From: Pseudomonadales bacterium
GTDB taxonomy: Bacteria > Pseudomonadota > Gammaproteobacteria > Pseudomonadales > Azotimanducaceae
NCBI GenBank assembly: GCA_028277965.1
Contig: JANQFF010000408.1
Location: 1-55,593, forward strand
Reading direction: 5' to 3'
DNA: 55,593 nucleotides
Position 1 is the stretch's first letter. Every line of letters starts with the position of its first letter. Below the pieces are notes generated by a model. The model made no database searches and had not been told where the DNA came from. It saw nothing but the letters and a program-made list of their open reading frames with translations. Below, piece after piece: positions 8,912-17,417 of the stretch. The translations under genes were made by a program, and so were the position numbers.

Positions 8912-10114
8912 ATGCTGAATCTGTCTATACCGGAGCACATCCAGCCGCTCAGGGCAAAGGTGCTCAATTTCATCGAGCAGGAAGTCTATCCCGTTGAGCA
9001 GGAGCTCACGGAAGACAAGGTCGGTTCCCGGCGCGGGGACGTCATGCGCGGACTCATGGACAGGGCCAAGAGTGAGGGTTTGTGGGCGCTTGGCCACCCG
9101 GAGGAGATTGGTGGCGGAGGCCTGCCGTTCATGGATTATGTCTTCATCAATGAAGTTGTCGGTCGCAGCGAGATTGCGATGGTGGCGCTTGGGACACATT
9201 CGCTTCAGGACTCGATCATGCTGCACCGCTATGCCAGCGAGGAGTGGCGTGATAAGTACCTGGCACCCCTGGTTGCCGGGGAGGTGTTCCCGAGCTTCGG
9301 GATGACAGAGCCCGATGTGGCGAGCTCCGACCCAACCCAGTTACAGACCCGGGCCGAGCTTGAAGGGGATGAGTGGGTCATCAACGGACGCAAATGGTTC
9401 ACGTCAGGCGCAGGTAATGCAGCCTATACGACCGCGATGGTGCGCACCGAGGACGACGAGACACCGGACCACCAGGCGTTCTCAATGATTGTCGTTCCAA
9501 CCGATACACCCGGCTACAACATAATCCGTGATGTAAAGGTGATGGGGCAGGCGGATGGGCACTACGAGGTCGTCTACGACAACGTCCGTGTGCCGAAAGA
9601 CAACCTGCTGGGTCCCCGGGGCCATGGTTTCAAGATCGCTCAGGACAGGCTCGGTCCGGGGCGGATCTTCCATTGCATGCGCTGGCTTGGTCAGGCGCAA
9701 AGAGCGTTTGATCTGATGTGCGATCGGGCCAACAGCCGGGTAGCGTTTGGCAAAACACTGGCGGAACACCAGCAGATTCAGAAATTCGTGTTTGAATCCG
9801 CAGCCGAAATCCAGGCGAGCCGGTTGCTGACGTTGCATGCGGCGCAGAAGATCGACCAGGGGGACGAAGCCCGGGTCGAGATCGGTCTCATCAAAGTTTA
9901 TGGCGCAAGCATGCTGCACAATGTCATCGACCGGGCAATACAGGTACACGGTGCCCTGGGGGTAACGGAAGATACACCGCTCGAGCGTATGTATCGCCAT
10001 GCCCGCTTTGCCCGGATTTATGACGGCGCAGACGAGGTGCACATCCAGAATACGGGTGGTCGGATACTGCGCCGGTTCGCCAACGGTGAAGGATTTGATT
10101 TCGGATTACGGTAG
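8912..10114 (+). CDS. Acyl-CoA dehydrogenase family protein
   Basis: 400-residue FAD enzyme for alpha,beta-dehydrogenation of an acyl-CoA. Typical segments are PSFGMTEPDVASSDPTQLQT, WVINGRKWFTSGAGNA, an arginine-rich FAD region RANSRVAFGKTLAEHQ and QVHGALGVTEDTPLERMYR. The C-terminal RIYDGADEVHIQ is closest to ACAD10/11-like proteins. ATG at 8912 is preceded by GGGGGGAGT. Divergent from fur across 110 bases and followed nine bases later by a dienelactone hydrolase gene. Substrate chain length cannot be read from the sequence. Confidence 0.92.
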   Translation: MLNLSIPEHIQPLRAKVLNFIEQEVYPVEQELTEDKVGSRRGDVMRGLMDRAKSEGLWALGHPEEIGGGGLPFMDYVFINEVVGRSEIAMVALGTHSLQDSIMLHRYASEEWRDKYLAPLVAGEVFPSFGMTEPDVASSDPTQLQTRAELEGDEWVINGRKWFTSGAGNAAYTTAMVRTEDDETPDHQAFSMIVVPTDTPGYNIIRDVKVMGQADGHYEVVYDNVRVPKDNLLGPRGHGFKIAQDRLGPGRIFHCMRWLGQAQRAFDLMCDRANSRVAFGKTLAEHQQIQKFVFESAAEIQASRLLTLHAAQKIDQGDEARVEIGLIKVYGASMLHNVIDRAIQVHGALGVTEDTPLERMYRHARFARIYDGADEVHIQNTGGRILRRFANGEGFDFGLR

Positions 10115-10123
10115 AGGCAGCTC

Positions 10124-10855
10124 ATGATTGAACAGGAACTCGACATACAGACAGCGGATGGGGCGATGAATACGTTCATCACCCGGCCGGATGGTGAGGG
10201 GCCCTTCCCGCTGGTTCTGTTTTTGATGGATGCCCCGGGTAAGCGTGAGGAGTTGCACGACATGGCGCGGCGTATCGCCACCGTTGGTTACTACGTCATG
10301 CTGCCAAACCTCTATTATCGTCGCGTTCGGGAGTTTGTGATGGCACCTGATAAACGTGAAGAGATGTTCGGGCACATGAATGCTCTTACGAACGCGTTGG
10401 TGTGTGAAGATATCCAGGTGCTCTTTGACCATGCTGCCGAAGACTCGTCAGCCGGTGCCGGGCCAGCAGGATGCGTCGGCTACTGCATGAGCGGACCATT
10501 TGCTTTTGCAGCCGCCTCGGCGTTTCCTGATCGTATTAAAGCCAGCGCATCGTTGCACGGCGTGCGCCTTTTCAACGATGCTGAAGATTCACCTCATCTC
10601 GACGCTCACAAGATCACCGGCGAGATGTACTTCGGTTGCGCTGAAACGGATGAGTGGGCACCGCCGGAGATGGTCGAAGGTCTTGATAAGTACCTGGCCG
10701 AAACGGGGATCAGTTATCAGGTCGAATGGTATCCGGATACCCACCACGGCTTTGTCTTCCCCCTGCGTGACGGCATGTACCACAAGGCGGCTGCGGAGCG
10801 GCACTGGGAAAGGCTGTTCTCGCTGTTTCGGCGCAACGGCGTCACCCCGTCATAA
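10124..10855 (+). CDS. Dienelactone hydrolase family protein
   Basis: 243-residue alpha/beta hydrolase. The nucleophile elbow is GYCMSG, giving a cysteine nucleophile as in dienelactone hydrolases; the catalytic histidine is in YPDTHHGFVFP. Follows the acyl-CoA dehydrogenase by nine bases with a weak RBS (GGCAGCTC), so they form a small operon. True substrate unknown; many such genes act on esters or lactones other than dienelactone. Confidence 0.88.
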   Translation: MIEQELDIQTADGAMNTFITRPDGEGPFPLVLFLMDAPGKREELHDMARRIATVGYYVMLPNLYYRRVREFVMAPDKREEMFGHMNALTNALVCEDIQVLFDHAAEDSSAGAGPAGCVGYCMSGPFAFAAASAFPDRIKASASLHGVRLFNDAEDSPHLDAHKITGEMYFGCAETDEWAPPEMVEGLDKYLAETGISYQVEWYPDTHHGFVFPLRDGMYHKAAAERHWERLFSLFRRNGVTPS

Positions 10856-10859
10856 AGAC

Positions 10860-10929
10860 AATCGCGGCTGAAGCCGCTCCTACAGAGTTAGGAAGATCCT
10901 TCTGTAGGAGCGGCTTCAGCCGCGATTCT
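10860..10929. repeat. REP-like inverted pair (copy C)
   Basis: Near-perfect inverted pair: AATCGCGGCTGAAGCCGCTCC with TACAGA on the left and TCTGTAGGAGCGGCTTCAGC with CGCGATT on the right. Located just after the dienelactone hydrolase stop, between convergent genes. Confidence 0.88.
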
Positions 10930-11071
10930 TCGACTCGAAATAGACTCACGGCATCCCTGCCGGATTGACTCCCAGTTGAACTGACAACGGGGTCCGCATC
11001 AACGTTCGCGGCGGGTACGCCGCTCTCTGCGAACCCGCGTGACGCATGCGTCACGCCTTTAGCCGCGATTC
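10930..11071. repeat. Extended repeat module with partial REP half (copy C2)
   Basis: Contains CGGCATCCCTGCCGG, ATTGACTCCCAG, also found near 80-109 with small changes. These are followed by CGCGGCGGGTACGCCGC and GACGCATGCGTCACGC palindromes and ends with a lone CTTTAGCCGCGATTCTT half-element. Together with copy C it fills the entire gap between the convergent hydrolase and Ldh genes. Confidence 0.65.
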
Positions 11072-12136
11072 TTATGTAGTTAACTCAGATATCTGTTCAG
11101 CAGTTAATCCAGCCCGCTGCGCCGCTTTCACAACCCCAGCCCAGGTGTTTTCGTCAATCGGAATGCCATTGGCGAGACGATCGGCCATCGACTCCCGCTC
11201 AGGCTCACCGGGCACCCGGACTTTGTCGAAGTCTTTGGCGGGTGTGGTGGAGTGCAGGTAAGCCACCATTTCCTTCACTTCTGTCTGAAATTTCTCTACG
11301 CCGCCGAACGCCTCGGGGTCGACCACCAGCATGAACATGTGATTAACGATGTGGTTGGTTCGTTCGTTACCCGGTTGTGCGGTCCACTCACCGGCGAGAG
11401 CCCCGCCCAGCAGTTCACACATGACCGCGAGACCGTAGCCCTTGTGTTTGCCGAATGGCCCGAGGGCTCCGAAAGGTTCTTCGTACATCACACCCGGGTT
11501 GGTGGTTGGTGCACCCTCATGGTCGACCAACGCGCCTTCGGGTACCTGGTTACCGGCGTTGTATGCCACGCGGACCTTGCCAAGGGCGACGGCGCTTGTG
11601 GCCATGTCCAGAACCACGGGATCGTCACCTGCCACCGGCACCGCGCACGCAAAAGGATTGGTCGTCATACGACGTTCGCGCCCACCCCAGGGTGAAACTT
11701 GAGGGTCGTGCCCGACGACATTGACCATGTGCAGGGATACCAGCCCCTGATTGACGCAATGCTCTGCGTACGTGCCTATGCGTCCCAGGTGATGGCAGTT
11801 GCGCACGCCTGCGCAAACTACACCGGTTTCCTTTACCCGCTCAATGACGATGTCCGCAGCCTGGCGGCCGACCACCTGGCCGAAACCGAACTGGCCATCA
11901 ATAACCATGACGGCACCGTTGTCCCGAATCACTTCAGCTTCGGCATCGGCCTTCAAGAGCCCCGTTGAGATGTTGTGAACGTAAGCAGGCGTCATGCCGA
12001 TGCCGTGGCTGTCATGGCCTTTCAGGTTGGCTTCGACCAGGTGAGCAGCCACTTCATGTGCAAATGTCTGGCTTGCGTCCATCTGAACGAATATCTGTTC
12101 CACGAAGTGTGTCAGTTTGTCTGCGGTGATCAGCAT
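11072..12136 (-). CDS. Ldh-family NAD(P)-dependent malate/L-lactate/ureidoglycolate-type dehydrogenase
   Basis: 354-residue oxidoreductase of the LDH2/YlbC family. Diagnostic segments are NLKGHDSHGIGM near the N-terminus, HHLGRIGTYAEHCV, MTTNPFACAVPV, LDMATSAVALGKV, GALGPFGKHKGYGLA and VRVPGEPE. ATG at 12136 follows AGGGGGAC. Divergent from the SMP-30 gene; both could act on hydroxy/keto acids or sugar acids, but the substrate is unknown. Confidence 0.88.
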   Translation of the reverse strand: MLITADKLTHFVEQIFVQMDASQTFAHEVAAHLVEANLKGHDSHGIGMTPAYVHNISTGLLKADAEAEVIRDNGAVMVIDGQFGFGQVVGRQAADIVIERVKETGVVCAGVRNCHHLGRIGTYAEHCVNQGLVSLHMVNVVGHDPQVSPWGGRERRMTTNPFACAVPVAGDDPVVLDMATSAVALGKVRVAYNAGNQVPEGALVDHEGAPTTNPGVMYEEPFGALGPFGKHKGYGLAVMCELLGGALAGEWTAQPGNERTNHIVNHMFMLVVDPEAFGGVEKFQTEVKEMVAYLHSTTPAKDFDKVRVPGEPERESMADRLANGIPIDENTWAGVVKAAQRAGLTAEQISELTT

Positions 12137-12215
12137 GAGTCCCCCTTTGCAAGAAACCTAGTGTTGCTTGTTCGGGGTCCTTCTGACAAGTTGCAGGCGG
12201 AAGAGGGAGATAACA

Positions 12216-13067
12216 ATGAAAGCTTTAACAGAAGGGTATGGCCTGATCGAAGGCCCGGTCTGGGTGCCTGGCAGGGGACTCATGTTCAGCGACGTTTTGT
12301 TCGGTGGCGTTTTCTGTCTGGATGCAGACAACGAGGTATCGGAAGTATTTCCTCACAGGCGAGGGATAGGCGGTATCTCGTTGCATGAAGCCGGCGGTCT
12401 GGTGGTGAGCGGTCGGAACATCAGCTACAAGTCGTTCGACGGGGGCGACACTGTTACGGTCCTGGATCGCAATGAGGAGGCGGGTCTCGTTGGTTTCAAC
12501 GACATCACCACTGATTCGGCCGGTCGCGTATACGCCGGAGGTCTGGGATCGAGCCCCGTCTTTGAAGACGACCGCGGTCCCCAGGAAGGCGATTTGTATC
12601 TCATCGATCTGGACGGCAGCGCCCGGGCGGTAGGCCACGGGATCCGGGTCACCAACGGCCTCGGATTTTCGCCTGATGGCAAAACGCTCTACCACAGTGA
12701 CACCGGGCGGAGCGCAGTGTGTTGTTACGCCGTTGCTGACGATGGATTGTTAGGGGAGAAACAAACGTTCATCACTACTGACGAGGGACCCGATGGTCTG
12801 GTTGTCTCGGAGGACGGTGCTGTCTGGGTGGCACTTGCCGCGGGTGGGGGCGTTGGCGTCTGGGAAGCTGATGGCACGTTCCGGGAAAAGATCGAGATCC
12901 CGCATCCCATGTGCACGAGTGTCTGTTTTGGCGGTGATGACCTCAAAGATCTCTACATCGTCTCGGGGTCCAATGGTCTCGAAGGTGACAAGCGGGGTGG
13001 GATCTTCAAAGTCAGAACGGAGGTGGCGGGTTTGCCCGTCGCGGATGCAAAGGTTCCCGTCCAATAA
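12216..13067 (+). CDS. SMP-30/gluconolactonase/LRE family protein
   Basis: 283-residue six-bladed beta-propeller, probable metal-dependent lactonase. Seen are EGPVWVPGRGLMFSDV, GFNDITTDSAGRVYAG, GIRVTNGLGFSPDGKTLYHSDT and GPDGLVVSEDGAVWVAL, matching metal-site regions of the family (E, N and D ligands). ATG at 12216 is preceded by AGAGGGAGA. Likely opens a sugar or other lactone; paired divergently with the Ldh-type dehydrogenase. Confidence 0.9.
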   Translation: MKALTEGYGLIEGPVWVPGRGLMFSDVLFGGVFCLDADNEVSEVFPHRRGIGGISLHEAGGLVVSGRNISYKSFDGGDTVTVLDRNEEAGLVGFNDITTDSAGRVYAGGLGSSPVFEDDRGPQEGDLYLIDLDGSARAVGHGIRVTNGLGFSPDGKTLYHSDTGRSAVCCYAVADDGLLGEKQTFITTDEGPDGLVVSEDGAVWVALAAGGGVGVWEADGTFREKIEIPHPMCTSVCFGGDDLKDLYIVSGSNGLEGDKRGGIFKVRTEVAGLPVADAKVPVQ

Positions 13068-13107
13068 ACTAGTAACATTGGGGTCAGACCCCAATGTTAT
13101 TAGTTTT
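13066..13107. terminator. Strong bidirectional hairpin terminator
   Basis: A 19-bp stem with one G.U pair and loop CAG (left arm AAACTAGTAACATTGGGGT) followed by T-runs in both directions. It sits between convergent SMP-30 and cysteine synthase genes. The TTGGGGTCAGACCCCAA core is a palindrome I recall from intergenic repeats of other Proteobacteria. Confidence 0.85.
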
Positions 13108-13113
13108 TCCACG

Positions 13114-14088
13114 CTACGCGCGTAACCCTTTTTCCTCGAGGAATCTGGGGTTGAACAGCCTCGACATGTACTTGCTGCCGTCGTCGCACAGCATCGTCAC
13201 GATGTTGTGGCCAGGTCCGAGTTTTTTTGCGAGCGCAACTGCACCGCAGAGATTGATGCCGGTGCTGGAGCCGAAAAACCAGCCGTCTTTTCGCAGCATC
13301 GTATAAACCATGTCGACCATCGCCTGATCATCAATCTGCACCGCGTCGTCGATCTCAGTGCCAGCCAGGTTGTCGGTAACACGCGAATTGCCGATCCCTT
13401 CTGTGATCGACGGACCGGGTGTCATCTCTGCTTCGCCGGTCGTCACCCAGTTGTACAGGGCGCTGCCGTGGGGATCAGCAAGAACAATCTGCACGTCCTG
13501 GCTCTGTTCTTTAAGATATCTTGAAACGCCTGCGAGTGTTCCCCCGGTGCCGACGGAACAGGTAAAAGCGTCTACCCGTCCGTCTGTCTGGTCCCAGATT
13601 TCCGGACCGGTAGATTCATAGTGTGCGAGCCGGTTGGCCGTATTGTCGAACTGGTTGGCCCAGATAGCGTTTTCGAGTGTCTCGGCGTAGCGGCCTGCCT
13701 GTTTCTGGTAGTTCATCTCGTCTTTGTAAGGCACGGTCGGCACAACACGGACTTCTGCGCCCAGGGTTTTCAGGATGTCGACTTTCTCCTGGGACTGGTT
13801 GTCCGGCATGTAAATCACGGCGTCATAGCCACGGCTGTTGCAGACGTGGAGGATGCCGATCCCGGTGTTTCCGGCGGTTCCCTCGACCACGGTGCCGCCT
13901 GGCTTCAGATCACCTGCTTTCTCGGCTTCGCGGATCATCCATAACGCCGCCCGGTCTTTGACCGACCCTCCGGGATTCATGAACTCAGCTTTGCCCAGAA
14001 TGTTGCAGCCGGTTTCCTCCGAAAGGCTTTCGATACGTATGAGCGGTGTGTCGCCAATCGCGCCGACCAGCCCCTTTTTTACTTTCAT
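13114..14088 (-). CDS. cysK: Cysteine synthase A (O-acetylserine sulfhydrylase)
   Basis: 324-residue PLP enzyme making cysteine from O-acetylserine and sulfide. The PLP lysine is in NPGGSVKDRAALW, the substrate-binding loop is EGTAGNTGIGIL, and the phosphate-binding glycine loop is SVGTGGTLAGV. EGIGNSRV matches the C-terminal active-site region. ATG at 14088. The sulfide it consumes could in principle come from the methanethiol oxidase of the same window. Family could also include CBS-like enzymes. Confidence 0.88.
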   Translation of the reverse strand: MKVKKGLVGAIGDTPLIRIESLSEETGCNILGKAEFMNPGGSVKDRAALWMIREAEKAGDLKPGGTVVEGTAGNTGIGILHVCNSRGYDAVIYMPDNQSQEKVDILKTLGAEVRVVPTVPYKDEMNYQKQAGRYAETLENAIWANQFDNTANRLAHYESTGPEIWDQTDGRVDAFTCSVGTGGTLAGVSRYLKEQSQDVQIVLADPHGSALYNWVTTGEAEMTPGPSITEGIGNSRVTDNLAGTEIDDAVQIDDQAMVDMVYTMLRKDGWFFGSSTGINLCGAVALAKKLGPGHNIVTMLCDDGSKYMSRLFNPRFLEEKGLRA

Positions 14089-14230
14089 CTTGGATCAGCC
14101 CCAGTCAGGACGGGCCATTCTATGGGGGCGCACGAAGGTGAGGCAAATAAGCATAAAGTCTATCGATGTGCCGGATTCGTAGTTCTAAATCGACCCGCTA
14201 TACTCTCTCTAACGCGGTGGGAGGATCGAC

Positions 14231-15328
14231 ATGATTACTGTTCTGACAGGTCAATCGGAAACACAGGTTGAAGCTGAACCGGGCACATCACTCTGGCTGA
14301 ACGCAGACTACCTGGAAGGTGCAACCGGATGGACGCTGAAACCCGAAGGGTTCTGTAAAGATGACATCTGTGTGCCCGTACCTGCCGATGGGTCCGAAAC
14401 GTTTGCGCGGGACGACCAGGTGAACGTATCCGCATTCTGGGATTTGATGGGTAAACCTTCTGCCTCATCGGCAGCCGGGGACATCTGGTATCTGGGAGAG
14501 GATGCGGACAGCCGCAACGCTGAGCTCCTGTCACTTCAAGCCCCTGACTTCACGCTTCCGGATTTCGAAGGTCACTATCACTCGTTGTCAGATTTTCAAC
14601 GGAAGAAGGTACTGCTGCTCACCTGGGCTTCATGGTGAGGATGCCGCCATGACCTGCCAGGTTGGCAGGCAGTGTATGAGCAACTCCAGGGAGAAGATTT
14701 CGAAATCATCTCGGTTGCGATGGATGCGGATGTCGAGGCCGCACGTCCCTGGGTCAATGAGGCCGCACCAACGTACCTGACGCTCGTGGATCGCGATCAC
14801 GTGCTGTCGTCGCTCTACAACATGGTCAACGTCCCCCAGGCCGTCTGGATCGACGAAGAAGGTCGTGTCGTTCGCCCCGTGGAGAGCGGGGGTTCCATCG
14901 ACATCCTGCGGGAGTTTGACCCGGAAGCCGGCGGGTTCAAGCCTGAGGCAATGGAACGCGCCCAGGCGGCAAAGACGACATATATGGAAGCCGTCGCTGA
15001 CTGGGCGAAGAACGGGGCTGAAAGCCCCTTTGCCTTCTCGGCTGAAGACGCTGCAGCTCACGTCAGCCAGACATCAGACGACAAGATGCTGGCTCACGCG
15101 AAGTTTCAGCTCGGTTGCCACCTGGCACGTCTCAGCCGGGACGAGGAGGCGCAGGCTCTCTTTGCCGAATGTCGGGCATTACACCCGGATTCCTGGAACA
15201 TCTTCCGGGAGACCACTGAACGCATGGAAGGTGGTATTGCAGCGGGCCCGGAGTTCTGGGCCAAAGTTATGGCGCTGGGTGACAAGCAGTACTACGCGTC
15301 AGTCGATATGGAGGGCATGCCCGACTGA
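14231..15328 (+). CDS. Redoxin/TlpA-like thiol-disulfide oxidoreductase, candidate selenoprotein (in-frame TGA)
   Basis: A single 365-residue frame interrupted only by TGA at 14636-14638 (codon 136). Before the TGA the protein reads APDFTLPDFEGH...KKVLLLTWASW; after it GCRHDLPGWQAVYEQLQ, EDFEIISVAMD and NVPQAVWIDEEGRVV. This is a continuous thioredoxin-fold redoxin domain, with the TGA exactly where the first catalytic cysteine belongs (W-U-G-C-R, a UxC motif). A hairpin with a GGU loop begins 15 bases after the TGA. N-terminal 100 residues are an unrecognised domain; the C-terminal 130 are helical, possibly TPR-like. ATG at 14231 follows GGGAGG. The alternative is a nonsense-mutated pseudogene, but both halves look intact. 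No sel genes are in this window. Confidence 0.8.
14639..14669 (+). promoter_or_regulatory. Candidate bacterial SECIS element
   Basis: Immediately after the in-frame TGA. Perfect 7-bp stem CCTGCCA (14653-14659) with TGGCAGG (14663-14669) and loop GGT. The loop starts 21 bases after the TGA, inside the window used for bacterial SECIS models, and its GGU resembles the GGU loop recognised by SelB in E. coli fdhF. Confidence 0.65.
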
Positions 15329-15600
15329 TGATCGCCTGGCTGCGCAGCCTCAACCTGAGGCAGTTCTGCGGAGTCGTTTTGCTGACGGTCTCCACGCTAC
15401 TGTGGCTGGCGATCCCTGCTGTTCCATTCCTGCCGCTTGAAACGTCGACGAAAGTGGCAGCGGGGGCAGGGGTTTTCATCGCGGCGGAAGTCACCTTTTA
15501 CCCGGGGCTGGCGCTTCTTGGAAAAGAATCGGTGGATCTCATGCGAAGCTGGTGGAACCGGCTGAAGAGAAAGGTCGGGTTCGGCAAAAAAACGGATTAA
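15328..15600 (+). CDS. Small membrane protein, transporter-suffix-domain type
   Basis: 90 residues with two hydrophobic helices (FCGVVLLTVSTLLWLAIPAVPFL and AAGAGVFIAAEVTFYPGLALLG) and the pattern VPFLPLETSTK...AEVTFYPG..LLGKE. This is like proteins named transporter suffix domain-containing. ATG overlaps the redoxin stop by one base (TGATG), so it is coupled to the candidate selenoprotein. The stop codon shares bases with the stop of the convergent hydrolase (TTAA). Function unknown. Confidence 0.8.
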   Translation: MIAWLRSLNLRQFCGVVLLTVSTLLWLAIPAVPFLPLETSTKVAAGAGVFIAAEVTFYPGLALLGKESVDLMRSWWNRLKRKVGFGKKTD

Positions 15601-16754
15601 GGCATATCCATCTGTTCTTTTAACCACGCGATCATTCTGGGCTGGTGGTCGTCAGCGTGTTCCCAGGCCATGTGCCGGTCTCCCTCGTAGACAAGGTTGG
15701 TTGCTTTCACCCCGGAAGCCATGAGGACATCGAGATCCTGGATAGGCATCAGTCGGTCAGCGGTGCCATAGATATTCAGTAACGGACTCTGTTCCGGCGT
15801 GGGTTTCAGGAGCCCCAGCGTTTTCAGGGAAAACTCCGCGAGACGGTCTTTAACGCCGTCCATCTCACCGTTGTAGAGACCCATCACAAACGTTGTCGCA
15901 GTTGCCCGCATCCCCATGCTGGTCGTGAGTGGCGGTATGGCGTCCATGGGCGGGTTGAAGAAGAGATGTATCCCACCGCTGTGGTTTACCGCTGCAGAGA
16001 CGTCCGGGTTGGTGAGGGCGAGTTTGATGGCATAGACACCTGAAAAGCTGCCGAAATAGACGCCGACCTTGTCTCCGACCACGTCGTCACGTGTTTTCAA
16101 ATAATCGATCACGGCGCTGTAAATCCGATCGGAATCGGGTTCCAGCAGCCATTCGCTCTCACCCGTACCTGGCAGATCAATTGCGAGCACTGAGAAACCT
16201 TCATCCATGAGCTGCTGTTTGAAATCCCGGCCGGCCGTTTTCCAGCCATCGAGACCTCCTGACCATATGAGCACCGGTTGCGGAGTGGCGCCAGGCTTGT
16301 GCAGGTGCACTTTTATCGTTTTGCCTTCGAATGGAATATCGATCAGCTCGAGAGGAAACCCTGAGAAGTGTGCGACCTTACGGTAAGCGAAAAGGTGTTT
16401 GCGGTATGCGTTTCGTCGAGCCTCCGTGTACAGCGCGGGAAAACGGGCCGCATCAAAATACGCCATCGCGCGTCGATAGGCAGCGTGAGCTGCGTCATCA
16501 TCGCCTCGTGTCTCGAGGCGTTCAGCTTCACGCAGGTGCACATCTCCCGGAAAGTTGAGTTCGTAAACCCAGGAGCCGGGACCGCTCGCCATGGGATCCA
16601 GGGTCACGATCTTGCCAAAAGCGCGCTTTGCTTCTTCCGGATCGACACCCTCTTCGATCATGCCACCGGTAATGTAATCTCCCCAGGCATCGTAGATTTC
16701 GTTTGCGAACGCGGGGGCTGTGAGAAGCATGGTCATGAGCGCCAGAATTTTCAT
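15597..16754 (-). CDS. Exported alpha/beta hydrolase (esterase, FrsA-like)
   Basis: 385 residues with signal peptide MKILALMTMLLTAPAFA. The C-terminal half is an alpha/beta hydrolase: LIWSGGLDGWKTAG (oxyanion region), nucleophile in YFGSFSGVYA, an aspartate in IYGTADRLMP and a histidine in EGDRHMAWEHADDH. The N-terminal part is helical. Divergent from the padR gene with a palindrome between them, so probably under PadR control. Substrate unknown. Confidence 0.83.
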   Translation of the reverse strand: MKILALMTMLLTAPAFANEIYDAWGDYITGGMIEEGVDPEEAKRAFGKIVTLDPMASGPGSWVYELNFPGDVHLREAERLETRGDDDAAHAAYRRAMAYFDAARFPALYTEARRNAYRKHLFAYRKVAHFSGFPLELIDIPFEGKTIKVHLHKPGATPQPVLIWSGGLDGWKTAGRDFKQQLMDEGFSVLAIDLPGTGESEWLLEPDSDRIYSAVIDYLKTRDDVVGDKVGVYFGSFSGVYAIKLALTNPDVSAAVNHSGGIHLFFNPPMDAIPPLTTSMGMRATATTFVMGLYNGEMDGVKDRLAEFSLKTLGLLKPTPEQSPLLNIYGTADRLMPIQDLDVLMASGVKATNLVYEGDRHMAWEHADDHQPRMIAWLKEQMDMP

Positions 16755-16793
16755 GTGCCACCTCTAATATCGAGAGATAAGTAGAAGTATATG

Positions 16794-16806
16794 GTATACA
16801 GTATAC
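16794..16806. promoter_or_regulatory. Putative PadR operator
   Basis: Perfect dyad GTATACAGTATAC in an AT-rich segment between the divergent esterase gene (start 16754) and padR (start 16831). It is the only strong palindrome in the 76-base gap and is suitably placed to control both genes. Confidence 0.55.
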
Positions 16807-16830
16807 TATTGAGATTTCAAGAGGTACGTT

Positions 16831-17355
16831 GTGGAAGATCCTGAACTCGGGCCAAGTGCCTACGTTGTCCTGGGGCTGACCCTGCAGCATGGAGAGATAA
16901 CACCGTACGAGTTGAAACAGCGCATCGCGACGAGCGTGGGCTACTTCTGGAGTTACTCTCACCCGCAGATCTATGCGGTGGCCAGGAAGCTCGCAGCGGC
17001 GGGATATCTCGACGAACGCCAGGAAGAGACAGGCAGACGGCGAAAGGTGTACCAGGCGACCGAGTCAGGGAGGGATGCGTTCAGGACGTGGGTCAATTCT
17101 TCCTCTGACAACATGACAGAGCTCCGGGATCTGGCGATTCTGAAACTCTATTTCGGAAAATTTGCGAACGCTTCAGCGATCCGGGCGCTGGCCGCGCAGC
17201 AGGTCGAACTGCACAAAGCACGCCTGGAGACCTATGCAGCGATACCGCAAACCCGGTCACTGGATGAGTTTGCGTTGAAGACCGTTGATCTTGGGGTCCG
17301 CTTCGAACAGGTCATCTCTCAGTTCTGGCAGGACGTTGAAAAAGAATTCAGCTGA
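16831..17355 (+). CDS. PadR-family transcriptional regulator
   Basis: 174 residues. N-terminal winged helix: YVVLGLTLQHGEITPYELKQRI...SHPQIYAVARKLAAAGYLDER, GRRRKVYQATESGRDAF. The C-terminal region (Pfam PadR C-terminal alpha type) follows, from about residue 90. GTG start at 16831 with GAGG upstream. Likely represses itself and the divergent esterase. Confidence 0.9.
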   Translation: MEDPELGPSAYVVLGLTLQHGEITPYELKQRIATSVGYFWSYSHPQIYAVARKLAAAGYLDERQEETGRRRKVYQATESGRDAFRTWVNSSSDNMTELRDLAILKLYFGKFANASAIRALAAQQVELHKARLETYAAIPQTRSLDEFALKTVDLGVRFEQVISQFWQDVEKEFS

Positions 17356-17417
17356 ATTCATAACCCTGATGAAACAGCTGCAACCATTGTCCTTTCAATT
17401 CACTTTACCCTGTGCGC

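Noticed and set aside
14231-14638. A separate 135-residue gene followed by an independent gene from 14672
   Set aside because: The two parts are in one frame and together form a single redoxin domain; the TGA replaces a catalytic cysteine and a hairpin follows it.
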